This document shows, one piece after another, positions 47,380-60,528 of a DNA stretch of 64,000 nucleotides (position 1 is the stretch's first letter; each line of letters opens with the position of its first letter). A program made the translations under genes and the position numbers. The notes beneath the pieces are model-generated. The model ran no database searches, was not told the origin of the DNA, and saw only the letters and a list, made by a program, of their open reading frames with translations. This DNA comes from Pyricularia pennisetigena (Eukaryota > Ascomycota > Sordariomycetes > Magnaporthales > Pyriculariaceae), in NCBI RefSeq assembly GCF_004337985.1, contig NC_043742.1:5693259-5757258 (forward strand), written 5' to 3'.

Positions 47380-48817
47380 ACCTGGACTGTAGAGGCGGAG
47401 AACCTCACGCACAAAATTGTGCATGTACCGCATCCGCTCAATGTCGCTGTAGCTAGGGCGAGGCGACTCCCTCAGCAGCGCCTCGACCTCTGCGCGCAGC
47501 CTGTCTTGTATCCGGGGGTTGGTGGCCAGGACATACGAAGACCAGGTCATGACGCCCGTCGTCGTCTCGTGGCCGGCCGACAAAAAGTTGAGAAGGTGGC
47601 CGAGTATGTCTTCGGTCGTGAGCGGGTCCTTGCACTGCGCCAGTAGCCTCTCCTCGACCATGTACGTCAGCAGGTCGCGGCTCTGGAACTTGACCTCTGC
47701 CCCCTTCCTCGAGTCGACGTCCCGGATGCGTTCTCGGATGCAGGTCCGCAACATGCTGCGAACCTCCTGGGTCGCCTCGACAAAGTCGCGGTTGGCGCGG
47801 ACGAACCATAAAAGCCTGCGGATGGGAACGTGTATGTTGATAAATGAGATGAGGGCCGCCAGGTATGACTGCTCAAGCATGCGACGATAGCATTGTAAGA
47901 AGTCCATCCGAAGTTTGCTCGACTTGAGATTGCGAAGGTCCAGACCCAGGGCCGTGATGCCAATGATGTCGATGGTTGCCTTGGAGTAGATGTGCTGCAC
48001 ATCGATAGTACTATCCGCGCTTGCCGCTATTCTGGCGTCGATATGTTGCGAAAGCTCATCGGCCTTCTCCTGAAATATCGGGAACATTTTCTTCAGGTTC
48101 GGGATTGAAAAGACATCTGCTCCGCATGGTGGTTAGTGGCCGCCCTTACCCTCGCCGGACAATGACGAGATGGGAATCTCGGGGTTACGAGAAACATCTA
48201 TCCACGCCAATAACTCACTCAGAATCATCTTTCGGTGCCTCTTGTGCTCGTCTCCTTCAGATAGCAGCAGTCCGGTGCCAGCAATGTCGCCAACAAAGCG
48301 GCCAAAGAAGCTCGGTTTTGTAAATGCATAGCAGTGGGTGGTAAAGACCTCTCGGTGCGCCTCAATGCCGTTGACCAGAAGCGACTCCCTGTTGGCGATG
48401 GTGTAAAACCGCACAAACGGACTATCAGGCCATTGGCTTGCCCACTTGAGATTCAGCTCGTTCGGGCAGGATGCTCGGAATTGGTTGACAAGCTGCCCAA
48501 GCATGAAGTGGTCCCCCTGTTTTTGTCATAATCAAGTTAGGTTATCAGATGGCCAATATAGATCTTGTCCAATGATACAACAAGACTGGTGGTCGGTCAC
48601 TTACCTTGGGTGTTGGCAGATGTCTCAGTGGAGAGACATGGACAGGGTATATGAATATCCGGTATACCTTGACGCAGAGATACTGCACCAAGAAAAAGAC
48701 CGAAAAGACCGCAACGAGCTCCTTGCGAGACGTCAGGGCAAGTGACCGATACTCATGAAACCCGGCCCATGCCACCGTCTCCAGCGCAGAGAGAACAGCG
48801 CAGGTCTGGATATCCAT
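46811..48817 (-). CDS. cytochrome P450 monooxygenase
   Basis: The model is complement(join(46811..47208, 47382..48116, 48219..48516, 48605..48817)), 547 residues. Residues about 35-65 (VAVFSVFFLVQYLCVKVY) form the N-terminal ER membrane anchor, followed by PLRHLPTPKGDHFMLGQ. The I-helix is LSAGHETTTGV, the ExxR of the K-helix is in FVREVLRLYSP, the PERW block follows, and the heme loop is FIAGPRQCIGK, with its axial Cys. All catalytic landmarks are present. Fungal P450s of this build oxidise hydrophobic substrates in secondary metabolism or detoxification; the substrate is not predictable, and no biosynthetic cluster partner lies beside it. I use the ATG at 48817, since the frame opens upstream only at non-ATG codons. 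Intron 3 (173 bp) begins GTGAG and then runs into about 32 T on the sense strand. Confidence 0.88.
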
Positions 48818-51716
48818 CCCTACTGCCTCAACAGTCGGAGCCCAAGGCAAACGGCTTGTCCAGGTAGAATGCCGGTATCTCTGGAAAAACAGGTCAGCAT
48901 GGCTAAGGTGTCTTGCTTAAAATATCTTAAATATAGGAGTCCAAGAGGAGCGCTTTGAGGAAAAGAGTATGCGGTCAGCTGACCACGACAACAAAAGGGA
49001 AAAAAAAAGGGGGGGAGGGAAGGGGAAAAAAGATTAGGTGGATCGGATCGCAACAGTCCCTCTTATTTAGAGGCCGTGCACTCTTGTCAACGCAGCCAAA
49101 GACGACGACAACGACGAAGCTGCTGACTGCATGCGTAGGGCTGTAGATGTATATGTGTTGAAATTTTTTCTTTTCTTTTCTTTCCTATTCTTATTCCTGT
49201 GTTGGTGCAGAAACCGACCCGACGGGCTGGTACGTGGGTGGAGTGGGCAAAATCAAGGGGAATAGTAAGTAAAGAAAAAAAAAAAAAAAAAAACAAAGAA
49301 AGAAAGCAAAAAGGTAAAATTAATAATTTTTTAAAAAAAAGGAGAAATTACCTGAGGTCCCGGCCGAAAATTCGTCCAATTTAATTAATTAAAAACGTGT
49401 GTTCCAGTGTCCCGAGCGAAAGGCACCAACTGACTCTTGCAACCGAACTGATGGAAACAAGATCTAAACTTGACGGGGGTCCCTGGTGCTCGTCCTCGTC
49501 GAGATCAAACTGGACCGGACTGTCGGAGTTGTATTTATATTTCCATTTCAAACAAAGATGCAAAACCTTGGATCCTCTTGTACACAGTAGGCAGTCTTTC
49601 TCGGGCTCCTCCAGATATCCGAATAGATTGCTTCTGGCAGGCTTGTCCATTTGCCAATCCCATCGCTCTGGAGACTTTGACTCGCCCTCGGATGTTACTG
49701 GCAGCTCAAGCATATGCCCGCATTGACCCTTACCGAATACTCAGCGTAGCAACGCGTCCCACACCACCCGCAGCATCTGACATTTTTGCTTCTTTGTCTC
49801 CCTCCTTTTTCCGACAAAGACAAATCAAATCGGTTGATTTGCTGCCCAAGTCTAGGTGAAAGAAAGAAATCAAGAGAGGAAAAAAAAAAAAAAAAAAAAG
49901 CCACTCATACAGGCTGGGATTTTGGTGGTGTTGACGATGTGGTGGTGGCAACGCAGAATCGTGCGTCAAACTTTGTCGAGGGTCCGACCAGGTGATCCCA
50001 GCATCACACCCCTTCCCGGTGTTCACTCTCACCCCGACTTTCCAGGCAAGATCCAGGTTCCCAGATTCCCAGGTCTTTGGTCGCTAGGGCTGTCACTGCC
50101 CATCAGGCTCATATGCGCGCGTCAGAATTCTCCGTCGCGTTCTTCACCGTTGACATGTCTCAAGCCTTGAGATTGGCAGGGTGAACTTGACCGCAATACT
50201 CTGAGTTTGGATGAATTCCACTTCATTCTGCTGCAGAATTCAACAACATATCCATAATGGGCCAATGTCATCTCATGGTTTTGCTGATGCACCGACGTGG
50301 GTCATAATTCCTCTCGCTCATCCCTCCCGGAAACCTACCATGCCGGAGACATAGTGGCGTCGCAGGATCGACCAACTTCAAGGCCTAGACATCAGCGTGG
50401 GACGCTTGTACATAGCTCCCATACGCTGCCTCCGAAGGGGGGGGGTTTCTCATTTTGAATCGTGGCAGCCGGTTAGTTGCTCCCTGCCCCAATGAGGGGG
50501 CGATATATTTCACCCGGCAGGCAAGGAAGCTGACGTATTGCTAGGCCGGCGCCGTCCTCGCTTGCCCGGAAGGATCCATACTACTGGATCAAGAAGCAAA
50601 GGGTGTTGTGGGTATGCACCCATCGTCCTTTTTCAGCCAGCCCATAATGGAGTTCAACAGAGGCCTAGCGAGGGCCGCCAAGTGTATATACCCCCGAAAT
50701 TTATGCCGAGTGTGGTCAGCAGCGTTCCTAGAACGAATGAATAAAAGTCTTGTTATCTGCAAAATCCTGAATCGTTCAGCTGGAACCAACGCATAATAAA
50801 CATGGACTCCGGCCGGGCGCTTCCGTGATTCGCGCAACGGTTTGCTGGTCCTCCTCATTGACAGACCACAACTTGTCGCGTATAAGGCTTCGGACGACAC
50901 GAGAAAACATTTGACAGTTGTCGCCGAGTCATTCTAGCCTTGGTGCCCGACGGTGGTGAGAAATGCTAGGAGCTGCCAAGGTGTGTACTGCATCCTAGAG
51001 CTTGTCCGCAAGGTTGTCAGCACTTTACCATGTATCACAGTCTTCCCGATGGAGTAGTTCACAAGGTTTCTCGGCTCCGTTGCGTCGGTAAAGGGGCGCG
51101 TGGAAACGCATTTGTCGAATCTCATGGCGTAATGTTGACCGAAACAAACCCCAACTGCCGTTGGGTCCACAAAGCCTGCATAGGATAGGCCAGAGACTTG
51201 CCAGAGTTGGTGCAGCTAGTCCCCATTATTCGCTCGCACCCCTGATATGCGACGCCCACATGTTCAAAAGTGCCATGGGACCCTGGCCCCCCTTCCATCT
51301 CCAGGCAAAACCCAGATGCACCACTCCGTGCATGCAGCAAGCTGATAAACAAAAAAGTAAAAAGTCGGTGAGCAGTGGCAAGGGGTTTAACCGGTCGTGT
51401 AAGAAGGAAATGGTCAATAGGACAAATACTTGATTTCTTCATTGATAGCGTAAGTGCATGAGACAGTCGTGATGAACGCTATACCCCGATCGTTTAGTTA
51501 AACCCCAGAAAACCGTTTTTGCGAGAGATAGAAACCAGAGGTATCAAGGACATAGATTGCCAATTGGACAACAGGAAACAAGAAGATAAACAAATCGGGA
51601 AGGGATAAGAAAGCAGCGCCAGCGCCTTGCAAACGCCCAACCCAACGCATCATAGTCCTGGGTAAATAGTCCTTCGCACGGGATACGAAAGCCTCCACAT
51701 CGGACATTTTGTGCCG
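48818..51716. other. long intergenic region with A/T homopolymers
   Basis: About 2.9 kb. Purine-rich and A-rich runs occur near 48998-49030, 49275-49292 and 49879-49899. Candidate frames (49713-49381 minus, 50900-50589 minus, 51442-51122 minus) show no family motif. A 69-codon minus-strand frame at 51707-51498 begins just after the BIR1 stop and contains one hydrophobic segment; I cannot support it as a gene. Confidence 0.35.
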
Positions 51717-54600
51717 CTACTCCACAACCAGCTCTTCGAGAACCCGCATAGCTCTCGTCCCCTCCTTTTCAAATGAGCTGACCAGGGCTTCGCACTCGTG
51801 CTTGAGTTTCTGCTCGGCCCTGCCGGCGTTATGATATATCCACTCCTCAACCGTCATCCGGCTCTCAGGTGAAGTAAGGTCACCACCTTGAGTGAGGAAC
51901 TTGTGAGCGTGTCTTGAGCTGGTGTCTTCCTTGTCCATGTTCTCATCATCCGCTCCAATCAGGCTGTCATGGTTTGCGAAAATGAGATCGATATCCACCG
52001 CTGTCCATGGCGTCGTACTCTGAAGCCCACCTATGAGCCGGGGGTTACCGCCATCGCGTTTCTTCATTGGAGATGTGCTTCTCACGGGAGTAGAAACCGG
52101 AAAATCGTGTGGCTTTTGGGCGCTGCTGGCTGCAGGTGCCAGTACCACACGTTTGGAGACGGCACTTGCAGGTGGCCTGGAAGAAGGCGGCTGATTCTCG
52201 GCGTCAGATGACTGGGGCGATTGAGATGGTGATAGCACAGCTTGCTTAGCAGATGGGGTGGCGGGTGGCGGAAGGCTTGGTTGATTTTGTGTTGCTGACC
52301 GTCCAACGGGTGGGAGAGATTGTTGCTTTTGCGTCCGTGGCGATGGGGAAACTTGCGCTTCATCAGGAGAATCAAGCACAGGCTCTGGTGTTTTGTTTGC
52401 CCCTGTCTGACGCGTGAGACCAGTATCGACGACCGAAGACGCCAAAGGCTCCTGTTCCGACAGAGGCGACGGCCCGGGCTTGATAGATGGGCGGGATAGC
52501 TGACTGCTCGAAGAAAATCGCGACGACGTTGACCTCTTAGGACGACCTCTACCACGCTTTGGGGGCGCCTCGTTCTTGACGATTGTGGCGGTGCTAGAAT
52601 CATGTACCTCGCTGGCATCGTGGAAAACGTCCACCTCGGCGTTCAACTGGGCAGAAGGCGATAGCTCATCCACGTCCGGATCATATAATGCAGGTTTAGG
52701 CTGATCTTCTGAATCCAGATCCATAGCCGTTTCGACTGTGGGTTCTGGCGTTAATTCCTTTGCCCTCTTTGTCTGCTTGGAGACTTTGCGTGCGCCTGCT
52801 TTTTTGCCCTTCTTGGGCACCGCAAGATCCGTACTCTCTTGAGCCACTGAAACTTCGTCCTCCAATGCTTCGAGGTCAGCCTCGACAGCCACTTCGTCTG
52901 ACTGAGCCGGCGTGGGGTCAAACATTTCATAATCTCTCTCCTCGGGCTTTTCTGGCGGTGCTTGTGTGGTGGCGGAGCCCTTGCTCGACGTGGCTTTCTT
53001 GCCCTTAGCCTTCGAAGTCGCAGCAGGTACGTTTCTCCTCTCTGAGTCGGAATCAGCTGCAACGTCTCCATCGTCAGTCAGCGGTCTGTCGAGATCCTCC
53101 TGCAATTGACGGTCCAGCTCATCATCCGCGGGAACTTTGGTTCGTCGCATAGAAGCGGTCGATGCGGTCGATGCCACCGACAGGGCCGATGCTTTGCGTG
53201 CCTTAGTCGCCTTGGTAGATGTTGCGGCAGCTGCCCGTTTCTTCCCATTCGTAGTCTTTGGTCGCGTGGTGCTTTCTGCCATCTCTACATCAGCCTGTGA
53301 GATCGTCGTGAGGACCGAGGCATCTGGATTCTGGCTCCCACGAACGCGTGTTGCGCGCTTCTTGGGCGCTGGGGCCTCCGAGTTCGTCATGGCTGAGTCT
53401 TCCATGGAGTCGCTTGCTCTCTTGCGGCCCCTGGCAGGCTTCGGTGGTGGTGGTGGTGGTGGTGGTGGTGGTGGCATCTCCTCGTCTTGAGGTTCAACAT
53501 CTTCATGGATCTCTACAGGCTCTTCCTTCTTGGTACGAGTCTTCCGGGCTTTTGTGGCTGCCGGGGCTTTCTTCGTCCTGATAGTCTTCTTGCTGTTCTG
53601 GGTCATTACTGAGGCTGTTGTCATGACACTGTCATCATAATCGGCAGGAATATCGGTAACAGTCGTCAAATCCGAGGCGGCTGTGGCAGCAGATTGCGTT
53701 GAAGCTCGCGATGCTTTGGAGCCCCTAGTTGCCTTTGCTCTCGTCTTCTTCGGCGGTGGCCTGCTGTTGATAAATTCGAAGAAAGGACAGTCTGGCGACC
53801 GCTTGTAATGTTCATCTCTGCATTCTAGTCAGTATCAGGCATCGATTTCACCCGAACCATCTCCCAAGCAGCTGCACTCACATTGGCTTGTCGCCCGCCT
53901 CCCACCCATCTAGTGCTAACTGGCAGTAGGCGCAAGTAGTATTGTCGTCCGACTCGTTTGTTGGTGTGTAAATCCATCCGGCTTCAGCGAGCTGTGTTTT
54001 TGGGTGTCGATTAGCACCAAGATGGTTGTACACAACCAAGGGCCGAATTGCAGCACAATCTCACCTGCTTTGTTTTACACTTCCAACCCTTTTTGGACTC
54101 GTATGGCCACCTTCCTGCAAATGTGGCCTTGCGCGCCTCGAGCAGCCTGGCCTCCCTAGGGTCTGCCTGCTCCAAGCCATCGTACTCGGCCTCAACTGCG
54201 GCAGTCACGGCCCAGCCGCAACTCGGAGAATGCTTGAGGTGTTCTTCTATCGGATTGTCCTCGGCTTCCCAGCCGTCCATTTGTTTGTGACACAGAAAAC
54301 AAGTTACATTGTCCGGATTTGATGGGTGCGGATCGAAATAGAAGCCCGCCTTGGCAAGCTATTGTCGGGACGTAAGAACGTTAGCTTTATAGAACTCGCA
54401 ATCAGTCGCGCCAAAAGCGTTTCCAATCTGGGCAGGCCTACCTCGAATGGTGGCAGGAATTTGTGCGGCCATGTCAACGTTTTGGGGGTCCTGGAGCTCG
54501 CGTTGGACGCGCGTCTCTTGGCCACGGGTTGAGGCTCGAGAAAAGACGCAAGTCGATTCTCATAGACGTAATATTGGTCTGCGCCGGTCAGAGACGCCAT
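51717..54600 (-). CDS. BIR1: Bir1/survivin-type BIR-domain protein (chromosomal passenger complex)
   Basis: The model is complement(join(51717..53817, 53882..53991, 54065..54358, 54442..54600)), 887 residues. Two BIR domains are complete. BIR1 has Cys73, Cys76, His93 and Cys100 (C-x2-C-x16-H-x6-C, LAKAGFYFDP and MDGWEAEDNP); BIR2 has Cys171, Cys174, His191 and Cys198 with LAEAGWIYTP and LDGWEAGDKP. A long disordered middle holds poly-Pro (11 P), Lys/Arg- and Ser/Thr-rich stretches including an AT-hook-like KRGRGRPKR. The conserved C-terminus has TPWTAVDIDLIFAN and SRMTVEEWIYHNAGRAE, probably the region that binds the other passengers. Bir1 targets Aurora kinase with INCENP and borealin to centromeres and the spindle midzone. 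Exons 2 and 3 each begin at the start of a BIR domain (LAKAGF and LAEAGW), and the last intron splits BIR2 at a phase-2 site, between CCA-AT and A-GAT. Confidence 0.9.
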
Positions 54601-57600
54601 TTTGACGTGGGACTGTCGTTTTTGCGGTGGTCGGCTTGGGTCGTGGACGCCGGGCGCCGTGGGGGGCGAGAAATCGGTTCAATGCAGTTATTGGCGATGC
54701 GCGACACACAGCTTCGGCGACGGCACTTAAAAAATCGCCAACGCGTAAGAAAGTAGAGCGATACCAGGCAGTAGCTAGGACCAGCTGTTGCCATTAATTA
54801 CTGTAAAAAATAAAATAGAAAAGCCGAGTCCGCCAAAGTCATGAATATAAGCTGATATTATATTCGATGCTTGGTGAGGATAGACGAGGTCGCACCTTAC
54901 GCCGCGCGATGATGTTGTTTTGTCGCGTTTCTTGGTTAATACTTTGTCTTTGTTTACATTGGGCGGGGCTGTGGCTACATGTGCTTGGCTGTGGCGTCGT
55001 GCTCACAGTCGCGTCGCCAATCGCAAAGCGCTCATCGGTTGGCCCGGCTCCACTGCTCACAACCCCGGTCTGAGTTTTGTTGTTCAACCAAAAATCCGAA
55101 AACAACAAAGCGACGTCAGCGCGTCCATATTCCACGCATCTAAAAATGAAGTCGACATTGCCAGCAGCAGACAGGCGTGAAAGGTGACTGGCTCTAAAGC
55201 CATGAGGTCGTCCAAGATTAATTTTTCAACTCCTTTTCAGCGTCAGAAAATCATCATCCTAGAAATCAGCCGAACATGTATTGGTTGTTCGCTTATTGAT
55301 AATGCAGTGCACATGTCCATGTTGACGCTGGCATTGGTATTTCATCGGATCCTAGAGGCGTTGATGTTTGCGTAGAGCCGCAACCGTTACAAGTTGGAAA
55401 ACTCAACAAGAAGCTACTGGCTGTGATCTTGAGTTCTATCCTGACTCTATAGTTTCCAGACGAATTATCAATCATGCATTTAGCGAAATTTCACCTCAAT
55501 TACCAGTCAAAAATAACTGGACCACGGGTACAACATCGTTTTCTCGGACTATTTAGACAACACTGGATCAAATGATTGGTATAAGGCACGATTAAAGTTT
55601 ACAGTAGGTGCTTTTCTAATGATAGAGACCTCGATCGAGGTTCCTTCAAACGATACACTTTTCTCAAGACGGCACAGAAGCGATGTAAAAGGCTCGAACC
55701 CTTGGACGTCATCCCACAGCAGTATCTGCGGGGTCTACAGAACGCCGCCGGAACAGACGCATTAGGTAGTACGCAGTAAGAAGATCCTTATTTAATTCAA
55801 ACGGTTACTACGCCGTCAAAAAGCCAAGTTGCAAAGGAACACAGATTTTGCGCGTACTTCGCGATAGAAAGCCCATGAGGGGCTGGCAGCTATCGGAGGG
55901 GAACTAGGCTCAAGCTGGATCGCCATGATCTCGCTAGTGCGATTGGTTTGACGGTGGAAAAAAAAGATACAATGAGGTCATCAGTCAAGTAATCGCTCGC
56001 CAAGTGCAGCCAAGTCCTCGCAGTATCACTGTCGCTAAGACAGAACTAGAATTACCCCATCCAGTAGTGAGTGCAGACGCTCGGATGGCGATGAGGATAT
56101 GCAGCAGTTCAGGCGGGATAGGTATCGCCACATGGACATTTCAGCTCGAGTGGGACGTCGACACAATCCCGGCATCTCGGCAACGGTCAAGTCATGCAAA
56201 ACCTGCAGCTGCTGGTTGCCATAAAGCCATGTAGAATCACGTACGTGCCGGATACTGTAGCGTTACTGCTTCTGCATCAGACAAGACGATTGTGGAAGTG
56301 ACTGTTGGGGCTATGGGGTGCCTCGGTTGATTGGCTGGCGAATTCGCTTTTCCAATCGCCTTGGGCTTGGAGGCCGCCCGTTCAAGCGACCGAAAGAAGT
56401 TTCTAGGCGCTTCAGGAGAGGACGCAAAAGGCAGATGTGCATCATCTCTTGGAGTCTTAGACCACTTGTCGTTCGTTATCCCGGTTTCAGACCAGACGGA
56501 AGAGCGGGACGCCATCTGTAGTATGAGTTGTCTATTCCGCTTGGCAACGGAACCGTAATTACTTACTGTATGCTTCCAACCGTCTGCAAAGTGTTCAACT
56601 ATCTGGCTTGACTCCAAGCAAAGCAAGCAACAAACGAATGGATCGATTACCCCACCATGCGGAGCATTTCAGGGGTCCAGGGGTCTATCTCCGTTAGCGC
56701 GGGGCAACCTTCCAGGCACAGCTTGAGGCAGGGTCAAACATGATTGCGGCGGGGTTCGGTGTGCGTCTTTGAGCAACAAACTATATGTGCTACCTGGTGG
56801 TTACGGAGTAACAACCTGACGTCCTAGCTTGTATAGTAATAGCTACATACAGAGTTTGCACATCGGCAGACTTACGCAAATGCATCAGTTTGATATTGGG
56901 AGCGTCGTCATCCATACCCCTCCATAACGGTTTGGTTACGTTGTGACAACTCGGTGCCGGCGAATCGCTTCACAACGTGGGTACGCATAGTTCTGCCCGC
57001 GTCTGCAGGCCAAGCCCACAGAAGAAGCAAGCTCGTGGGGTTTTGGCTTGTTCCAGAGGCTAGGAGGCTACAGTTCCCCAAATGTCGATGTTCAAGCGAC
57101 ACGCCGAGGGAGAAAGACGGTGGGGGCGCATGCGAGATGGAAACACCAACGGTTGAGCTGGAGATGGGATTGGACAGCCATCCAGCGCTCGATATACAGT
57201 ACTGATCCAAAGCGGAGAAAGGCGGCCTCCCGGGTGCGAGTTTGGGTTGATAGCACGAATAGAGGGATTGCGCGGCCTCCACTCCAAACGGAATCATCTT
57301 GGAACTTGCGCATGATTGCCCAATTCCGTATGTTCTGGGTGCATCATTGTATTCGAACAAAACGTCGCACGTAAGACATTGACTAAGGTAGGTTAGGCAG
57401 CTTAATATCCCCGTATAAATTGAATGGACGAGTCATTAGGACCGATTGAATCTGGCTGGAGCTGCACGAGTGAAGCTTGAGGCTTCCATCTTGCTACAGT
57501 AAAATGAACGAAAAAAAAAAGAAAAAGAAATAGGTGATGTAGTTTGAAGGCGAAGCTAACCTCAGGAGCTACCCCTCATCCATGATGGCCCCAGCAGTGG

Positions 57601-58773
57601 GATATCCCATCTCACATGGAGCTCAGGGCAGGGATGAGCTCTCTGTTATCGGCGGATCGGGAACACCTTGACGGGTCTGGCCGCGCTTTCAATGGTGGGG
57701 TGGGTTCTTCTTGTTCAAAAATAGGAGTTTGCTTACCACGTTACAAACTTACCACCCACCTGTGCTGTACGGTACCCGCTGAACTGACACACCGAGGCCT
57801 GTATGTTAGATTTGTTTTATTTGCGTCGGTATTACCCAACGCAGTCAATGACCTAGGTGGAAGGCACTATGGTGATTAGTGATTACTTTAGCAACTATCT
57901 AGAGCAAGGAGCTCCGACCCTATGATTGGTGCGGGGGCACTACAGCAGCATGAGGCATTACTATCCATCAGACGGCAGGGCACTATGGAAAGACTCTCAG
58001 ACGCAGCTAAATCCTGGCTGGTACAAACCTAACTTTGAAAAGCCAAGAAACCAGACTGTCTGCACTCCACCTTGCACCTCAAAGGTGATGGGCTGTGTGT
58101 GAGTCGTCGCTTGCCTTTGCTTCTCTGTATCTTCGATGGTGCTGGAGCTTGGGGCCCAGACTACTCCATGTGAGCTAGTATCAGCCACGCTGTGTTTGAT
58201 CCAATGCAAGTACTGCAGGCCAGTAGCTAGTTGTACCGTCCTAGGAGGTAGCTAGGTCCCATCCGTCCATACTTGCCCTAGTTTGTGCATGGTACGTGGA
58301 GAAGGGTCCCCCAGCCCACATCCACTTCATCAACCCCCCCTTGGCCAAGGCGTTCTGAGAACAAACTCACGGCCGAATGCCTACCTACCACGTAATTATC
58401 AGCTTACATGCCTGAGGTGCCTGCCGTTTCCATGCAAGTCAAGGTGGGTCTGGCTAAGGGCAGCTCCGTATAAGAGTTGCGTCTCCTTCCAACCCCGCGC
58501 TGTCTTTGACTTTATAAGTCCCACACCATCACCTTCACATCAAACGACCTTTCTCTTCTGCAATTCACTCTTCCCAAACTTCAATCAATTCTCTTGGTGA
58601 GTTCAGTGTACTTGGAGGCTGTCTTATTCCCCTCGTGTTCAAAGACTGCTCTCTCCTCTCTCAACCAACACCTCAAACGTTGACCTCTTCCCCGACTCTG
58701 ACCTTTCGCCTCACCACTGAAAGCAACCAGTATCTAACGAGAAACTGAACAGCAAAACACAACAGTACTCAAA
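54601..58773. other. long gene-poor stretch
   Basis: About 4.2 kb. Minus-strand frames at 56626-56237 (129 codons) and 57360-56908 (150 codons) were examined; neither has a domain, signal peptide or splice pattern that I can support. The last 250 bp are pyrimidine-rich (TCTTCTGC, CTCTCCTCTCTC) with a TTTATAAGT element near 58510 and a possible 5'UTR intron (GTGAG at 58596), forming the promoter of the CVNH gene. Confidence 0.4.
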
Positions 58774-59472
58774 ATGTCTTTCCACGCCTCCGCTGAGAAC
58801 ATTAGGGTCGAGGTATGTGTATCCGGCAGCTATCCTATCCATACAACACACATGGGCTGACTTATATCACGCACACAAGGGCACCACGCTCTGCGCTATG
58901 CTCCGCAACGCAAACGGTGAGATGTGCGACTGCACTTGTGACCTGAACGGTGAGTGGTCTAGCCCACCGTATATCGAGGACTTGACTAGCAAATGGTTAC
59001 TAATGTCATGTTGCGTTACTGAAGACTATATTGGCAACAACGAGGGTAAGTTAACTCCTGGACAGCAGCTTGGTGATCTTAGCATGCCTGTTACTAACGT
59101 TTTCACGCCTGATCTAGGTCGCTTCGAGTGGGGTGGATCCAACTTCTCTGGGAGCGCCGAGAGCATCAGCTTCAACATGGAGGGTGATGGCCAGCCTATC
59201 CTCCGTAAGTTTTGGCCACGGACTCGCATTTTGCAAGCAATTCTATTGAGGGAGAATATATGAATATATTCATTGCTGACTGACAACACACCAAACAGGT
59301 GCCCGCCTTCGCGACTCCAACGGCGACGTTCACGATGCTGACATCAACCTCGCCGAGAGGATCGGCAACGACAACGGCAGCTTCCAGTGGCGTGAGTGAC
59401 CCTTGAATGGCAATCGAGTCACCCCGTGCGTGTTTGACTTGTTACTGACCATCATACCTTTCTACAGAGTAA
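58774..59472 (+). CDS. cyanovirin-N homologue (CVNH) lectin
   Basis: The model is join(58774..58812, 58880..58949, 59025..59045, 59118..59204, 59299..59391, 59468..59472), 104 residues in six exons. The start MSFHASAENIRVEG and the two internal half-repeats (TTLCAMLRNANGE ... IGNNEGRFEWGG, and ILRARLRDSNGD ... INLAERIGNDNGSFQW) are the CVNH signature. The family folds into a two-domain beta-barrel that binds oligomannose glycans; in fungi the proteins are usually cytosolic and their natural role is unsettled. There is no signal peptide. Four Cys cluster in the first repeat (CAMLR, MCDCTCDL), unlike the conserved disulfides of cyanobacterial cyanovirin-N. Exon 3 is only 21 nt and exon 6 supplies just two coding bases plus the stop. 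Every junction keeps phase. Confidence 0.85.
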
Positions 59473-60528
59473 GCGGAACAACTTCAATGAACGCCTCAAC
59501 GCCTCAAGACGAGACATGAGAGATGGGCATTGTGAGGACGGGCTGGAGGACGAGTCCTTGAGGTGACGTCAATAGCATGCCTACAATACGAAGTCAATGA
59601 AACACAAAAAACAGAAACATTTGAACAAAGCAGTTGCGTGTGAGCTGTGTGTGTTTGATCCCAAAATCCAAGAATGACACGCTCGGCCGTACCACTACTC
59701 TTTTGGTTCACAATGGCTAGATCGCCCGATGCTATTTGCAGCTCAAGAGGTATCTATCTTAGCCAGTGTAAAAATGGCGGGCCTATTGACACGACTTGCG
59801 GCTAGCCGAAGTCGGTGGATAATGCCATGTATGCTTTCGAAGTTCTTGCCTTATATACTGACTGGTTCCGGTACCTTTTGAATTTCGATTGCTCTACCAA
59901 ACCGATTGAAGGATTGTTTGAACAACAAACTGCTGCCAAGACCAAAGCTTGCTGTCCACTGTTTTTATATCATGTTTCCTCGATTAACAGAGAAATGAAA
60001 TGAGAAAGATTCTCGGATCCGTCAACATTCCACAGGCGGTCCCTTGGGTGCCCCAAGCTATTGCAGCCATGATCGGCGACTCGAACCGCTCGTCCTGAAT
60101 GGTAAAATATGATTCCGGTTGGAAGTGACCCGGTATGAGGCTCTTTAGACTTTTCTTGGCGAGAATGCATGCAAGGTTGACTGAACGCGAGTACAGTTCA
60201 CGCTCGTAATGTGCAAGAGAATTAATTTGTGATCATTACCCAGCGTTCTCAACGGAAAATCTTGGAGGAATTCCGCTCGGCCGATACCGCTTTATTGGGC
60301 GCGGTTGGTAAAGGAAAACTTTTTAAAAATCGAATATTTCAAAAATGGAGATTTTATGTTTGGCTCCGACCTCAGTTGACTTGATATTTCCCGCAACCGC
60401 AACCGTGACGAAGAATCCTCCAGTGTACGATAGATTTCCTGTATACGAAAGATTTTACGTATAGGGGCGTTCAACTGGGCCAAGCATATACCCCTCGAAA
60501 AAGCTTGACGGCGGCCCTCAAGGTCTCT
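59473..60528. other. intergenic, no supported gene
   Basis: About 1.06 kb of ordinary composition with only short frames. It separates the CVNH gene from the NLR relic and may contain decayed C-terminal parts of the latter (minus strand 60483-60292). Confidence 0.35.

Noticed and set aside
53137..53490. Plus-strand 117-codon frame with a Gly-rich end
   Set aside because: It is antisense to the poly-Pro stretch of BIR1.
56908..57360. Minus-strand 150-codon frame
   Set aside because: No motif, signal peptide or intron pattern; equally open frames occur on the other strand in the same interval.
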